Assembly (NCBI RefSeq): GCF_000011345.1
Contig: NC_004113.1
Coordinates: 2,232,001-2,296,000, forward strand
Source: Thermosynechococcus vestitus BP-1
GTDB taxonomy: Bacteria > Cyanobacteriota > Cyanobacteriia > Thermosynechococcales > Thermosynechococcaceae
Direction: 5' to 3'
Length of the DNA stretch: 64,000 bases
Position 1 is the first letter of the stretch; each line of letters begins with the position of its first letter. The translations under genes and the position numbers were made by a program. This document shows positions 17,112 through 28,348 of the stretch, piece after piece. The notes beneath the pieces were generated by a model, which did no database searches, was not told the origin of the DNA, and was given only the letters and a program-made list of their open reading frames with translations.

Positions 17112-19802
17112 ATGAAGATTCTCAAATTACAAACGCTGCGGGGTCCCAATTACTGGAGCATTCGGCGTCATAAGCTGATTGTCATGCGTTTAGATCTAGA
17201 AGAGGTGGCCAACACCCCCTCCAATCAGATTTCTGGGTTTGTGGATGGGTTGGTGCGGGTTTTGCCGAGTCTTTACAATCATTTTTGTTCTCTCGGACAC
17301 GAAGGGGGCTTTCTCACCCGCCTCCGAGAAGGTACGTATCTTGGTCATGTGGTTGAACATGTTGCCCTCGAGCTCCAAGAACTGGCAGGGATGCCCGTTG
17401 GCTTTGGCCGCACGCGGGAGACCTCAACGCCGGGGGTGTATCAAGTGGTCTATGAATACCAAGTGGAAGAAGCGGGCCGCTATGCCGGCCGAGCAGCAGT
17501 GCGACTGTGCCAAAGTATTATTGATACGGGTACCTATCCCCAGCAAGAACTGGATCAGGATCTCGCCGATCTCCGGGAGTTGAAAGCAAAAGCCTCCCTT
17601 GGCCCGAGTACGGAAGCGATTGTCCGCGAAGCCGAAGCCCGCAACATCCCTTGGTTTGAGTTGAGCAGTCGCTCGATTATTCAATTGGGCTATGGCGCCC
17701 GCAGTCATCGGATGCAAGCCACATTGAGCGATCGCAGTAGCATCTTGGCAGTTGAACTCGCCAGTGACAAAGAAGGGGCAAAGCGACTGCTTCAGGATGC
17801 GGGAATTCCCGTGCCTAAGGGAACCGTCATCCGCTATATTGAAGACCTCCCCGAGGCCATTGAGGAGATCGGTGGCTATCCCATTGTCATTAAGCCCCTC
17901 AACGGCAACCACGGTCGCGGGATTACGATTGACATCAACAGCCTAGAAGCAGCCGAAGAAGCCTTTGAAATTGCCAGCAGCATCTCCAAATCCGTCATTG
18001 TGGAACGCTATCATGCCGGTCGCGACTTCCGCGTTCTAGTGGTCAATGGCAAAGTGGTTGCTGTTGCTGAACGGGTGCCGGCCCATGTGATTGGCGATGG
18101 CCACTCCACCATCGAAGAACTCATTGAGAAAACGAACCAAGACCCGCAACGGGGAGACGGTCACGATAATATCCTCACCCGCATTGAAGTCAACCACGAC
18201 ACTTGGACACTCCTGGAAAAACAGGGCTATACCCTGAATACGGTCTTGCAACCGGGGGAAATTTGTTATCTACGGGCCACGGCGAACCTAAGTACTGGTG
18301 GCATTGCCATCGATCGCACTGATGAAATTCACCCGGAAAATGTTTGGATTTGCCAGCGGGCTGCTCGGATCATTGGCCTCGATATTGCTGGTATTGACGT
18401 TGTCAGCCCCGATATTAGTCAGCCCCTGTCTAAAGTTGGCGGTGTGATTGTCGAGGTCAATGCCGCTCCTGGCTTTCGCATGCACACCAACCCCAGCCAA
18501 GGGATTGCCCGCAATGTTGCCGAACCGGTGTTGAATATGCTCTTTCCACCGGGAACACCTTGCCGCATCCCGATCTTTGCCATTACGGGGACCAATGGCA
18601 AAACCACCACCACCCGTCTCATTGCCCATATCTGCAAACAAACGGGGCAAACCGTTGGCTACACCACCACAGACGGCATCTATATTGGCGATTATCTGGT
18701 GGAAAAAGGAGACACCACCGGCCCCCAAAGTGCCCAACTGATCCTGCAGGACCCCACCGTTGAGATCGCCGTTCTCGAAACGGCGCGAGGTGGGATTCTC
18801 CGCTCCGGCTTGGGCTTTGACCATTGTGATGTCGGGGTGGTGCTCAATGTGCAGGCTGATCACCTTGGCCTTGGCGATATTGACACCGTTGAGCAGTTGG
18901 CGGACTTAAAGGCAGTGGTGGTGGAATCTGCTTGGCCAAATGGCTACGCTGTGTTGAATGCCGATGATCCCCTAGTGGCGGCAATGGCACGCCAAGTCAA
19001 AGCTCAAGTGGCCTATTTCTCGATGGATCCCCACAATCCCATCATTCGGCAGCACATCCAGCAGGGGGGACTCGCCGCTGTTTATGAAAATGGCTACCTC
19101 TCAATTTTGAAAGGGGACTGGACACTGCGCATTGAGCAGGCAGAAAATGTGCCCATTACCCTTGGCGCTCGAGCAAGCTTTATGATTGCCAATGCCCTCG
19201 CTGCCAGTCTAGCGGCCTTTGCCCAAGGCATCAGTATTGAGCATATTCGCGCCGCCTTGACCACCTTCCGAACCTCGGTGGAGCAAACCCCCGGTCGGAT
19301 GAACCTCTTTGATTTGGGGCAATTTAGTGTCTTGGTGGACTATGCCCACAATCCAGCAGGGTATGAAGCCATTGGTGAATTTGTCCAGAAATGGCCAGGG
19401 CAGCGCATTGGTGTCGTTGGCGGACCAGGCGATCGCCGCGATCAAGACTTGGAGCAACTGGGGGAACTCTCGGCGAAAATTTTTGATTGGATCATCATTA
19501 AGGAAGATGATGATACCCGTGGCCGGCCTCGGGGCGATGCCGCCTATTGGATTGAGCGGGGGGTACATCACCACAGTGTCCAGCGGCAATACGACATCAT
19601 CCATGACGAGGTGGCAGCGATTCAATTTGCCCTCGATCGCGCTCCCAAAGGATCCTTAGTGGTGATCTTTCCAGCGGAAGTCAGCCGCACGATTCAACTG
19701 ATTCGCCAGCATCACCAACGACTCCAAGGGGAAACGATCAATGGCTTTCACAGTGAGGGAAGGCCCACCAGTGGTGATCTCAACCCCTCCATCTTTCATT
19801 AG
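17112..19802 (+). CDS. cphA: Cyanophycin synthetase
   Basis: CphA builds multi-L-arginyl-poly-L-aspartate in the cytosol from Asp, Arg and ATP. The 896-residue protein shows all three parts: an N-terminal domain beginning MKILKLQTLRGPNYWSIRR, a central ATP-grasp domain (YPIVIKPLNGNHGRGITIDI) that adds Asp, and a C-terminal Mur-ligase-like domain with P-loop ITGTNGKTTTTRLI near residue 495 and LVDYAHNPAGYEAI, which adds Arg. Length and motifs are complete, so it should be active. Together with cphB it gives a full store-and-release cycle for nitrogen. Confidence 0.97.
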   Translation: MKILKLQTLRGPNYWSIRRHKLIVMRLDLEEVANTPSNQISGFVDGLVRVLPSLYNHFCSLGHEGGFLTRLREGTYLGHVVEHVALELQELAGMPVGFGRTRETSTPGVYQVVYEYQVEEAGRYAGRAAVRLCQSIIDTGTYPQQELDQDLADLRELKAKASLGPSTEAIVREAEARNIPWFELSSRSIIQLGYGARSHRMQATLSDRSSILAVELASDKEGAKRLLQDAGIPVPKGTVIRYIEDLPEAIEEIGGYPIVIKPLNGNHGRGITIDINSLEAAEEAFEIASSISKSVIVERYHAGRDFRVLVVNGKVVAVAERVPAHVIGDGHSTIEELIEKTNQDPQRGDGHDNILTRIEVNHDTWTLLEKQGYTLNTVLQPGEICYLRATANLSTGGIAIDRTDEIHPENVWICQRAARIIGLDIAGIDVVSPDISQPLSKVGGVIVEVNAAPGFRMHTNPSQGIARNVAEPVLNMLFPPGTPCRIPIFAITGTNGKTTTTRLIAHICKQTGQTVGYTTTDGIYIGDYLVEKGDTTGPQSAQLILQDPTVEIAVLETARGGILRSGLGFDHCDVGVVLNVQADHLGLGDIDTVEQLADLKAVVVESAWPNGYAVLNADDPLVAAMARQVKAQVAYFSMDPHNPIIRQHIQQGGLAAVYENGYLSILKGDWTLRIEQAENVPITLGARASFMIANALAASLAAFAQGISIEHIRAALTTFRTSVEQTPGRMNLFDLGQFSVLVDYAHNPAGYEAIGEFVQKWPGQRIGVVGGPGDRRDQDLEQLGELSAKIFDWIIIKEDDDTRGRPRGDAAYWIERGVHHHSVQRQYDIIHDEVAAIQFALDRAPKGSLVVIFPAEVSRTIQLIRQHHQRLQGETINGFHSEGRPTSGDLNPSIFH

Positions 19803-19844
19803 GGAGTTTCTCTGCGGCTGGCAGCGCTGATAGTATCACCCTCA

Positions 19845-22800
19845 ATGAGCACTCATCAGGTCCAAGGTAAATGGCAATTTTGGATCGATCGCGGTGGCAC
19901 GTTTACGGATATCGTCGCCCGCCGCCCTGATGGCCACATAGTGGTCCACAAGCTGCTCTCGGAAAATCCAGAACAGTATCGCGATGCGGCGGTAGCGGGC
20001 ATTCGTACCCTCATGGGGTTGGCAGCGGATGCACCGATTCCCAGTGAAGCCGTTGAAATCGTAAAACTGGGGACAACGGTGGCCACCAATGCTCTTTTGG
20101 AGCGCAAAGGGGAGCCAACGGTTCTACTCATTACCCAAGGGTTCGGGGATGCGCTAGCCATTGGCTACCAAAACCGCCCCGATCTCTTTGCCCTTGCCAT
20201 TGAGCAACCGCCGCCTCTTTACACCAAGGTCATTGAAGTCAAAGAGCGGGTCAGTGCCCAAGGGGAAATTCTCGTCCCCCTTGATTTGGCGGCGCTGAAA
20301 CCGCAACTGGCGGCGGTCTATGACCAAGGTATCCGCAGTTGTGCCATTGTCTTCGTCCATGGCTACCGTTACCCCGAGCATGAGCAACAGGTGGCAGCCT
20401 TGGCAAGGGAAATGGGCTTTACCCAAGTGTCCGCTTCCCATAAGGTGAGTGGCCTCATTAAGCTGGTGAGCCGCGGTGATACGACGGTTGTCGATGCCTA
20501 TTTGTCGCCGGTACTGGATCGCTATCTTCAGGGGGTGCAGGCGGAGCTGGGGGAGATTCCCCTTTACTGTATGCAGTCCAATGGCGGTGTGGTGGCGGCT
20601 TCTTGCTTTCGCGGTAAGGATAGTCTGCTTTCAGGACCGGCGGGGGGGATGGTGGGGGTGGTGCGTACCGCTTTAGCGGCAGGGATTGAGCGGCTAATTG
20701 GTTTAGATATGGGGGGGACCTCCACCGATGTCTGCCACTATCGTCACAATTCTGATGCCCCTTGGCCAGAGTATGAGCGGTGGCAGGAAACCACGATTGC
20801 GGGTGTGCGGTTGCGATCGCCCCTCTTGGCAGTGCATACGGTGGCAGCCGGTGGGGGCTCCATTTTGCGGTTTGATCAGGGTTGCTACCAAGTGGGGCCA
20901 GAGTCTGCGGGCGCTAATCCCGGACCGGCGGCCTATCGTCGTGGTGGCCCCCTGACAATTACCGATGCCAATCTCCTGTTGGGGAAAATTCAGCCTGCCT
21001 ATTTCCCTGCTGTTTTTGGGGCCGATGGTCAACAGCCCTTGGATCGCGACAGCGTCGAACAGCAATTTGCTCAACTGCGCCAAGAAATCTACAGGAGCAC
21101 GGGGGATACCCGCAGTGTTGCCGATGTGGCCGCTGGTTTTATTGAGGTGGCCGTGAATAGGATGGCACAGGCAATTAAGAAAATTTCCCTGGCGCAGGGG
21201 CATGATGTGCGCGAGTACACCCTCTGCTGTTTCGGCGGTGCCGGGGGGCAACATGCCTGTTTAATTGCTGAAGCCCTGGGCATGCCGCAAGTGTATATTC
21301 ACCCCTACGCGGGGGTGCTCTCAGCCTACGGCATCGGTCAGGCGGAGTTGCGGGTGCTCAAGGAGCAGACGATTGAACAACCCTTGATCTCCGATGGGCT
21401 GGCTGAACTCCAGGAACAAATTGAGCACCTCAAGTCTCAGGCGGTGGCTGAACTGGTTGCCCAAGGGGTTGATCCCTCGCAAATTCAAAGTCAAGTGCGC
21501 ATTGGCCTAGGCTATATCGGCACCGATACCACCCTGTGGGTGCCTTGGTCAGATCAAGACACGATGGTAGCGTCCTTTGCCCAAGCTCATCGCGATCGCT
21601 ATGGGTTCAATTTACGGGGGCGATCGCTGCGGGTGGGTCAAATTGCTGTTGAGGCTGTTGCCTTTCAAGCAATGCCAACCGTCACCGTACCTGCAAGGAC
21701 CGGCGAACTCATTCCCCTTGACCATGTACCGGTTTACAGCAAAGGCCAGTGGCACCAAGCACCAGTCTATGAGCGCGATCGCCTGCCGGCCCATCAGGTC
21801 ATTGCCGGGGTGGCCCTGATCTTAGATCCTACGGGCACCAATGTGGTTGAGGCGGGCTGGCAGGCCAACGTGGATGAGCAAGGGGGGCTGTGGCTGCGTC
21901 CACTCCAGACCTTAGAAGCAACACCCAAGCCGATTGCTCCTACGGTTGCCGATCCCGTACAGTTGGCCATTTTTCAGCAGCTGTTTGGGGCCATTGCTGA
22001 GCAAATGGGGGTCACACTCCAGCAGACCAGTGCCTCGGTGAATATCAAAGAACGGTTGGATTTTTCCTGTGCTCTCTTTGACGGCGCCGGCAACCTTGTG
22101 GCCAATGCGCCCCATATCCCGGTGCATCTGGGGTCAATGAGCGAAAGTGTCAAGGCACTCCTGGCAGAGAAAAACAACGCCCTCCGTCCGGGTCAAGTTT
22201 TTGCCACAAATAATCCCTATCGCGGTGGTACCCATCTACCGGACATTACCGTGATTACGCCCGTCTTTCTTCAAGGGGAGGCGCAACCTGCCTTCTTTGT
22301 CGCTTCACGGGGGCACCATGCTGACATTGGGGGCATTAGTCCCGGATCAATGCCTGCCAATAGTACCGATGTCCGCCAAGAGGGGATTCTCTTTGACAAT
22401 GTGCTGCTGGTAGATGGCGGGGAGTTTCAAGGGGAGGCCATTTATCAGCTATTAACCCAAGGGCCTTGGCCAGCCCGCTATCCCGAACAGAATATCGCCG
22501 ATTTGCAAGCGCAAATTGCCGCTAACCAGCGAGGGGCCCAAGAACTGATTGCCTTGTGCGATCGCTATGGTCGCGAGGTAGTCGCTGCCTACATGGAATT
22601 TAGCCAGGCCAATGCCGCCGAATGTGTGCGCCAATGCCTGCGATCGCTCCCAGGGGGCCGCTTTTGCGTTGCCATGGACAACGGCAGCCAAATTCAGGTG
22701 CAAATCACGATTGATACCCCTCAAGGTACAGCTTGCCTCGATTTTGAGGGAACCTCTCAGCAAACCCCCGATAACTTCAATGCCCCCCTCGCCATTACCA

Positions 22801-23489
22801 AGGCGGCAGTCCTGTACGTCCTGCGGACACTGGTGCAGGAGGATATTCCCCTCAATGCTGGCTGTCTGCGGCCCATTGAGCTGCGGGTGCCGGAAGGCTG
22901 CCTGTTAAACCCAACGTTTCCGGCGGCGGTGGTGGCTGGGAATGTGGAAACTTCGCAAACTCTGGCCAATGCCCTCTACGGTGCCCTCGGTATTATGGCG
23001 GCGGCTCAGGGAACGATGAACAACCTCAGCTTTGGTAGCGATCGCTATCAATACTACGAAACCCTCTGTGGTGGCGCTGGGGCAGGAGCCACATTTGCCG
23101 GAGCCAGTGCTGTGCAAACCCACATGACCAACTCTCGGCTCACTGATGTCGAAGTGCTAGAAAGCCGCTACCCCGTGATTGTTTGGGAGTTTTGCCGTCG
23201 CCGAGGCAGTGGTGGCAAAGGGCAGCAGCCGGGGGGAGATGGGGTCATTCGTGTCCTTGAGTTTCGTGAACCCATGACCGTCAGCCTGCTCAGCCAATCG
23301 CGGAAAATCCCCCCTTTTGGACTGGCGGGTGGTGAGTGCGGTGCAGTTGGTGAAAATCAATGGCTGAAACTTGGCCAAATTCCCCATCCCTTGCCAGGAA
23401 CCGCCACCATCAATGTCCAAGCGGGCGATCGCCTGCGCATTTGTACCCCTGGTGGTGGTGGCTTTGGCGTACCGAATACCTCAGATTAG
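19845..23489 (+). CDS. 5-oxoprolinase (ATP-hydrolysing), fused HyuA-HyuB type
   Basis: The 1214-residue protein fuses the two subunits of the hydantoinase/5-oxoprolinase family. Residues 10 to about 690 are HyuA-like, with [33 protein letters not shown] and the ATPase motif [15 protein letters not shown]. The remainder is HyuB-like, with [27 protein letters not shown] and a C-terminal GGGFGVP. The eukaryotic-type OPLAH enzyme of this architecture opens 5-oxoproline to glutamate at the cost of ATP. A hydantoin substrate cannot be excluded. Its position 42 bases after cphA hints at a link to amino-acid nitrogen recycling. Confidence 0.9.
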   Translation: MSTHQVQGKWQFWIDRGGTFTDIVARRPDGHIVVHKLLSENPEQYRDAAVAGIRTLMGLAADAPIPSEAVEIVKLGTTVATNALLERKGEPTVLLITQGFGDALAIGYQNRPDLFALAIEQPPPLYTKVIEVKERVSAQGEILVPLDLAALKPQLAAVYDQGIRSCAIVFVHGYRYPEHEQQVAALAREMGFTQVSASHKVSGLIKLVSRGDTTVVDAYLSPVLDRYLQGVQAELGEIPLYCMQSNGGVVAASCFRGKDSLLSGPAGGMVGVVRTALAAGIERLIGLDMGGTSTDVCHYRHNSDAPWPEYERWQETTIAGVRLRSPLLAVHTVAAGGGSILRFDQGCYQVGPESAGANPGPAAYRRGGPLTITDANLLLGKIQPAYFPAVFGADGQQPLDRDSVEQQFAQLRQEIYRSTGDTRSVADVAAGFIEVAVNRMAQAIKKISLAQGHDVREYTLCCFGGAGGQHACLIAEALGMPQVYIHPYAGVLSAYGIGQAELRVLKEQTIEQPLISDGLAELQEQIEHLKSQAVAELVAQGVDPSQIQSQVRIGLGYIGTDTTLWVPWSDQDTMVASFAQAHRDRYGFNLRGRSLRVGQIAVEAVAFQAMPTVTVPARTGELIPLDHVPVYSKGQWHQAPVYERDRLPAHQVIAGVALILDPTGTNVVEAGWQANVDEQGGLWLRPLQTLEATPKPIAPTVADPVQLAIFQQLFGAIAEQMGVTLQQTSASVNIKERLDFSCALFDGAGNLVANAPHIPVHLGSMSESVKALLAEKNNALRPGQVFATNNPYRGGTHLPDITVITPVFLQGEAQPAFFVASRGHHADIGGISPGSMPANSTDVRQEGILFDNVLLVDGGEFQGEAIYQLLTQGPWPARYPEQNIADLQAQIAANQRGAQELIALCDRYGREVVAAYMEFSQANAAECVRQCLRSLPGGRFCVAMDNGSQIQVQITIDTPQGTACLDFEGTSQQTPDNFNAPLAITKAAVLYVLRTLVQEDIPLNAGCLRPIELRVPEGCLLNPTFPAAVVAGNVETSQTLANALYGALGIMAAAQGTMNNLSFGSDRYQYYETLCGGAGAGATFAGASAVQTHMTNSRLTDVEVLESRYPVIVWEFCRRRGSGGKGQQPGGDGVIRVLEFREPMTVSLLSQSRKIPPFGLAGGECGAVGENQWLKLGQIPHPLPGTATINVQAGDRLRICTPGGGGFGVPNTSD

Positions 23490-23514
23490 ATATGTCGTTA
23501 GGCATGTCCTCACA

Positions 23515-23916
23515 TCACTCGTCATCATCTATGGGCTGACCATTCCTGCTGACTTGTTTTAAGTGAATGTGCTTACGGCCAAGGGTAATTTCAAATTCAT
23601 CCCCCGGTTTGAGATTCATTTGCTTAGTATAGGCTGAACCAATGAGCAAATTGCCATTGGCTTGTACCGTAATTCGATAACTGGCACTGCGCCCCCCCCG
23701 CTTACCACCGCGACCTGACTTACTGTCAAGATTGACGCCTAAGGCTTCAAGAAGCGCCTTATTAAACTTCAATTTGCTGATCCGCTCCTTGCCGGTTTTG
23801 GTCACGGTGTAGTAGCCACAGGCCTTTGCTTTTTCTTCGTGGCTGAGATGTTCCAGTTGTTTGTACTTCTCTAATAAAGCAGCACCTGTCAAGGGTTCTA
23901 CTGGTTTGCGTCCCAT
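23515..23916 (-). CDS. cyAbrB-family transcriptional regulator
   Basis: The 133-residue protein has the cyanobacterial AbrB layout. The N-terminal region TGAALLEKYKQLEHLSHEEKAKACGYYTVTK is followed by a basic Gly/Arg-rich linker (SKSGRGGKRGGR). The C-terminal AbrB-like DNA-binding fold is seen in SYRITVQANGNLLIGSAYT and PGDEFEITLGRKHIHLKQV. Such regulators are global, linked to carbon/nitrogen balance, and usually bind DNA non-specifically. Whether it is the cyAbrB1 or cyAbrB2 paralogue is not resolved. It is convergent with the oxoprolinase gene, with no visible terminator in the 25-base gap. Confidence 0.92.
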   Translation of the reverse strand: MGRKPVEPLTGAALLEKYKQLEHLSHEEKAKACGYYTVTKTGKERISKLKFNKALLEALGVNLDSKSGRGGKRGGRSASYRITVQANGNLLIGSAYTKQMNLKPGDEFEITLGRKHIHLKQVSRNGQPIDDDE

Positions 23917-24571
23917 TTTAACCTACCTTTTCAATGATCAAGTACCGTCTATTCATTGGCGATTCAATCAAAGATTGCCAAAGCCTGACAGCAAACTTGT
24001 AATGAATGAGTGTCTATCTTTAGCAAACCATAATTTTTTTCAGAATTCAAGTTGCGATCGCCCTTGAGTCGAGGTTTTACATTTCCTTTGGAGGAGTTAC
24101 ATTGACAGACGATTTCACAGCGACGGCAGAGGCTCAAAAAATACGAGGGCTACTGTAGGAAAGTACTCTACCTCTTTTACAGCCCGTTTGACAGGTGTAG
24201 TAGAGGCTCAAGAGGACAAAAGCCACGATGGAATCTTCTTCTATCACCGCTTATAAATCCCATAGTAAGACAAGAGTGATCCATGCTCCATCCTTCAGAA
24301 CATGACCCTCATAAAACTGACGGCGCTTTTGGCAAGAGTTGAATATGCTCACAACAGTCGCTTCAGTGGAAGGTGCAAAAGCCCTCAGCGGACTTTAGGC
24401 CAGACAGTGCTAAAGGAAAGGCAAGCCTAAATTGGCTGAAAAACGCAAACGACCAGACAGAAAGTAAGGGGAACCCGCAGGGTATACTTGTGGAACTGAC
24501 TAGAGGCGGTTACAGGTTTGGTCATGGACTGCTTCAGCAGCCTATGACTTGAATCCCACAGGCGTCAAAGC
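23917..24571. other. Non-coding, apparently decayed DNA with one RBS-led mini-ORF
   Basis: No intact gene is visible in these 655 bases. A strong ribosome-binding site, GGAGG at 24090-24094, precedes TTG 24102. The resulting frame (MTDDFTATAEAQKIRGLL) stops at 24156-24158, so it is probably the truncated head of a lost gene. The stretch near 24545-24585 loosely recalls the right end of an IS200/IS605-type element, but the match is too weak to call. Confidence 0.4.
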
Positions 24572-25260
24572 CTAGGGGGTCCGCTGATTATTTGAAGGAC
24601 TTGGGAAGACGGCAGCAAACTCAAGGACTTGTTCGGAGAGCTGCGGCAATTGCCCAAGGCCATTGGTCGGAAGACTTCTTTTGCTGAGATAGCTAAACTG
24701 GCTCGATGTAATTTTAGCAGGTTCACTATAGACTTCCAGCGGGCGATCGCTGACCTTGAACAGCCAGCCATAGGGAACCTTGGCTGCAGCATAACGAGAT
24801 AGTTTCATCTGCGATTGTGCTTTAGGGATGACTCTGCCACCGCCATCACAAAAAGTGTGTCCGCAGGAGAGGCCAAGGCATAGTCATCTTCCCGATGCTT
24901 GACCATCGCCCCATCCAGTTCTCGCTCACAAGCAGAAGCAATAGTATATAGTTGACTGGCACTGAAGTGTAGCAGAATCCCCCACAACCTTCGGTAAAAT
25001 TCGCAACAATCGCCGCCGACAGCTTTCGTGAACTCTCTTCATTGGCCGCCATTCCAACCAGCTCCCCCCGAAAGCTCAATGGGGTCATCTGCACTCAGCA
25101 ACCCAAGTTCTAGGAAACGGTGATGGTCCTGGGCTGTCAATTGCAGCGGTTGGAGGGTTAGAGTGGGTTGGAAAGTGGTTGTGACCCTGATCTTGTTAAT
25201 TTTAGGCACACGCTCACGGGTAGCCCATTCTTCCCCATAGAATGCCCTAAACTGTGTCAA
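24572..25260 (-). pseudogene. Second degenerate Uma2-family gene (minus strand)
   Basis: Pieces in different minus-strand frames line up as one Uma2 protein: TAQDHHRFLELGLLSADDPIEL (about 25150-25080), then GELVGMAA, KHREDDYALASPADTLFVMA (about 24900-24840), and LSRYAAAKVPYGWLFKVSD through LEVYSEPAKITSSQFSYL (24800-24700), ending at TAG 24572-24574. At least three frame changes are needed and no good start codon remains. Together with the relic at 15395 this means two dead members of the same family within 10 kb. Confidence 0.8.
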
Positions 25261-25274
25261 GGGTGTGGTGCCCT

Positions 25275-28200
25275 ATGATTCCACGTCAACTAGTATTGCG
25301 CAACTTCCTCAGCTATCGCCAAGCAACTCTTCCCTTTGCGGGGTTACATCTGGCCTGTATTTGTGGTGCCAATGGGGCGGGCAAGTCCTCGCTCCTTGAG
25401 GCGATCGCTTGGGCACTCTGGGGGCAAAGCCGCGCTAGCCGTGAGGATGATGTGATCTACTACGGCGAAATGGAAGCCCAGGTAACCTTTGAGTTTAGCG
25501 TCCAAGGGCAGACCTATCGGGTAGTACGGTTGCGGCGACGGGAACAACATACGGTTTTGGAGTTGCAGATTCAGACGGCTGTGGGCTATACCTCGCTAAC
25601 GGGGCGATCGCTACGAGCAACACAGGAAAAAATCATTCAAATTCTTGGCCTTGACTACGCCACCTTCGTCAACAGCGCCTATTTGCGCCAAGGCCGCGCC
25701 GATGAATTTATGGCCAAACGCGCCAGTGAGCGCAAGCAACTGCTGGCCACCCTTCTGGGTTTGGATCAATACGAGACCCTAGCGGAAGCGGCCCGCGATC
25801 GCGCCCGTGACTACAAAGCCCAAATCAGTGTTCTGGAACAGCGGCTGCAGACCCTCGCCAATCAATTGGCCCAAGAGCCCCACCTGCGTACCCAACAGGC
25901 AGCGGTAAGCCAGCAGATTCAACAGCAACGGCAGCAGGTACAGCAGTGCCAACAACGACTCCAAGCGCAACAGGCCGCCTACCAGATCCATCAACTCCAA
26001 CAGCGGGACTATGAACACTTGCAACAGCAGCGCGATACCCTTGCGGCAACGATCGCCCATCTGGAGCACCAGCGCCAGACCCTGCGCCAAGAACAGGCCG
26101 CTATTGCGGATTTGGAAGCCCGTGCCCCCCTCTTGGCAGCCGCCGTCAGCCAATGGCAGAGCCTGAAAACGGCGGAAGCTCAATTGCAGCAGTGTTTTGC
26201 TAACTATCAACAGCTGCGCCAAGAGCGCGATCGCCACCAGCAGAGCCTTGACCAACAGCGCCAAGACCTTCTGCGCACCCTCCATGGGTTGGAGAGCCAG
26301 CAGCAATTTCTTCTGGAACAATGCCAGCAGTTGGAAAAGCTCCTCAAGCAAGAAAATCAGATTGTCGCTGCTTTTGAACAGTTACAGCGAGCCCGCGCTC
26401 ATCTCCAAGCCCAAGAAGCGCTGCAACAAAAAGTCTTTCCCCTCCTGCAAGCCAAACAGCGCCTCGAACTGGAACGGCAACAGCAGGAACAACGCCTCCG
26501 CAGCCGGCGCGATGAATTGCAGCAGTTGTGGCAGCATCTCCATCAACAGATAGAGCGGCAACCCGCTCTCCAAGAGGCAGTGACCCTGATTACAGCGCAG
26601 ATTGCCACCCTTGAAAAACAGCGTATCTATCAAGACCATGTGCGGGAAAAGGGACTGGAGCGCCGCCGCTTCCTCGAACAACTGCAAACTCGCCAGCGGG
26701 AGTATGAGCGGCAAATTCATCAACTGGAGCAGCGCTTAGAACTGCTGAATCAACCGGGAGCCATTTGCCCCCTGTGTCAACGTCCCCTCGATCGCGAGCA
26801 CTACCAGGCTGTCCGGCAACGCCATATCGCCGAAAAAGAGGAACTGCTGAATCAGGTGTGGGTCATCCGCGAGCAACTGGCAGTGACCGAGCGCGAAATT
26901 CAAGTTTTACGGCGGGAATATCTAACGGTGGGCTATGAGATCTCGCAACTGACGCAACTGTTTGAGCAGCGGGGGCAACTCCAGCAGCAACTCCAGAGCA
27001 CCCAAGAGTTAGAACCGCAACTGGATCGCCTAGCCAGGGAAATTCAGCAGATTGAGGGACAGCTCAGGAACGGCCATCAGGAAAGCCTAGGGGAACTGCA
27101 AGCGATTGAGGCGGAACTGGCACGCCTCAACTATGACGAGAAAACGCTGGCGATCGCCCGCGGCCAAGTGGAAAAGTGGCGTTGGGCCGAAGCCAAGGAA
27201 CAGGAACTCCGCCAAGCCCAACGGCAATACCAGCAAATTCAGCAACACCTGCCCAACTTGATCGCCCAACAGGAGGCACTGCAACGGCAGCTCAACGCCC
27301 TTGAAACCACTTCCCCCCTCGCCCAGACCTTGGCCAGGATTGACCAGCAATTGGCCGCCTTAGCCTACGATCCAGACCGCCATGCCCAAATTCAGGCCCA
27401 ACTGGCTGCACTGGCAGCGGACTATGAGGCCTATGAGACCCTGCAACGGGGGCGATCGCGCCAACCCCAACTCCGCCAAGATCTCGAGCACCTAGAGGAA
27501 ACGCTGCAGCAACAACAGGCCCAACTGCAACGCATCACTGAGAAACTCGCCACCCTTGAAGAAACTGCTCGCGCCGCCAGCCGCCTTGCCGCCGATCTCC
27601 ATCAACAGCAACAACACCTCCTTAAGCAACAGCAGACCCTCGAGGCCACCCTTGCCCACCATGGCAAACTCAGCGCCGAATTAGAGCAACTCCACCGCCT
27701 AAGACAAGAATACGAACAGGGACAGCAAACCCTCGCCCACCTCCGTCATCAATACCGCCTCTACTGCGAGCTAGCCCAAGCCTTAGGCAAAAATGGCATT
27801 CCCGCCCTGCTCATTGAAACCGTCTTGCCCCATCTAGAGGCAGAAACCAATCATATCCTGGGTCGCCTCAGCAACCACCAACTCCATGTGCAGTTCATTA
27901 CCCAGCGCAGCCGCCGTCGCAGTGGAGCCGACACCAAGCCCATTGAAACCCTTGATATTCTCATTGCCGATTGCCAAGGGACTCGTCCCTACGAAAGCTA
28001 TTCCGGGGGGGAAGCCTTTCGCATCAATTTTGCTTTGCGCTTAGCCTTAGCACGACTATTGGCCCAGCGATCGGGGAGTGATGTCCAGTTTCTCATTATT
28101 GATGAGGGGTTCGGTACCCAAGATGCCCAGGGTTGTGAACGGCTGATTGCCGCCTTGAACGCGATCGCCCCCGAATTTCACTGCATTCTCGCCATTACCC

Positions 28201-28286
28201 ACGTTCCTGCCCTCAAGGAAGCCTTTCAAACCCGCATTGAGGTCACCAAAGTAGCCGGAGCCTCCCAACTGAGCATCATCACTTAA
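25275..28286 (+). CDS. sbcC: SbcC/Rad50-type SMC-like exonuclease subunit
   Basis: SbcC is the ATPase of the SbcCD nuclease, which opens hairpins and processes double-strand ends. From ATG 25275 the product has 1003 residues. The N-terminal ABC half has IPRQLVLRNFLSYRQATLPF and Walker A GANGAGKSSLLEAIAWALWG. Very long, unusually Gln-rich coiled coils flank a zinc hook, CPLC at residues 498-501, exactly mid-protein. The C-terminal half has SYSGGEAFRINFALRLALA (signature) and LIIDEGFGTQD (Walker B/D-loop). No sbcD is adjacent, so the nuclease partner must be encoded elsewhere. Confidence 0.93.
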   Translation: MIPRQLVLRNFLSYRQATLPFAGLHLACICGANGAGKSSLLEAIAWALWGQSRASREDDVIYYGEMEAQVTFEFSVQGQTYRVVRLRRREQHTVLELQIQTAVGYTSLTGRSLRATQEKIIQILGLDYATFVNSAYLRQGRADEFMAKRASERKQLLATLLGLDQYETLAEAARDRARDYKAQISVLEQRLQTLANQLAQEPHLRTQQAAVSQQIQQQRQQVQQCQQRLQAQQAAYQIHQLQQRDYEHLQQQRDTLAATIAHLEHQRQTLRQEQAAIADLEARAPLLAAAVSQWQSLKTAEAQLQQCFANYQQLRQERDRHQQSLDQQRQDLLRTLHGLESQQQFLLEQCQQLEKLLKQENQIVAAFEQLQRARAHLQAQEALQQKVFPLLQAKQRLELERQQQEQRLRSRRDELQQLWQHLHQQIERQPALQEAVTLITAQIATLEKQRIYQDHVREKGLERRRFLEQLQTRQREYERQIHQLEQRLELLNQPGAICPLCQRPLDREHYQAVRQRHIAEKEELLNQVWVIREQLAVTEREIQVLRREYLTVGYEISQLTQLFEQRGQLQQQLQSTQELEPQLDRLAREIQQIEGQLRNGHQESLGELQAIEAELARLNYDEKTLAIARGQVEKWRWAEAKEQELRQAQRQYQQIQQHLPNLIAQQEALQRQLNALETTSPLAQTLARIDQQLAALAYDPDRHAQIQAQLAALAADYEAYETLQRGRSRQPQLRQDLEHLEETLQQQQAQLQRITEKLATLEETARAASRLAADLHQQQQHLLKQQQTLEATLAHHGKLSAELEQLHRLRQEYEQGQQTLAHLRHQYRLYCELAQALGKNGIPALLIETVLPHLEAETNHILGRLSNHQLHVQFITQRSRRRSGADTKPIETLDILIADCQGTRPYESYSGGEAFRINFALRLALARLLAQRSGSDVQFLIIDEGFGTQDAQGCERLIAALNAIAPEFHCILAITHVPALKEAFQTRIEVTKVAGASQLSIIT

Positions 28287-28348
28287 GCCCGTCGTTGGTC
28301 TTTTCGCCAAAATGGTAGAGTAGGCTCAAAAAGAACCACTTTACAACG

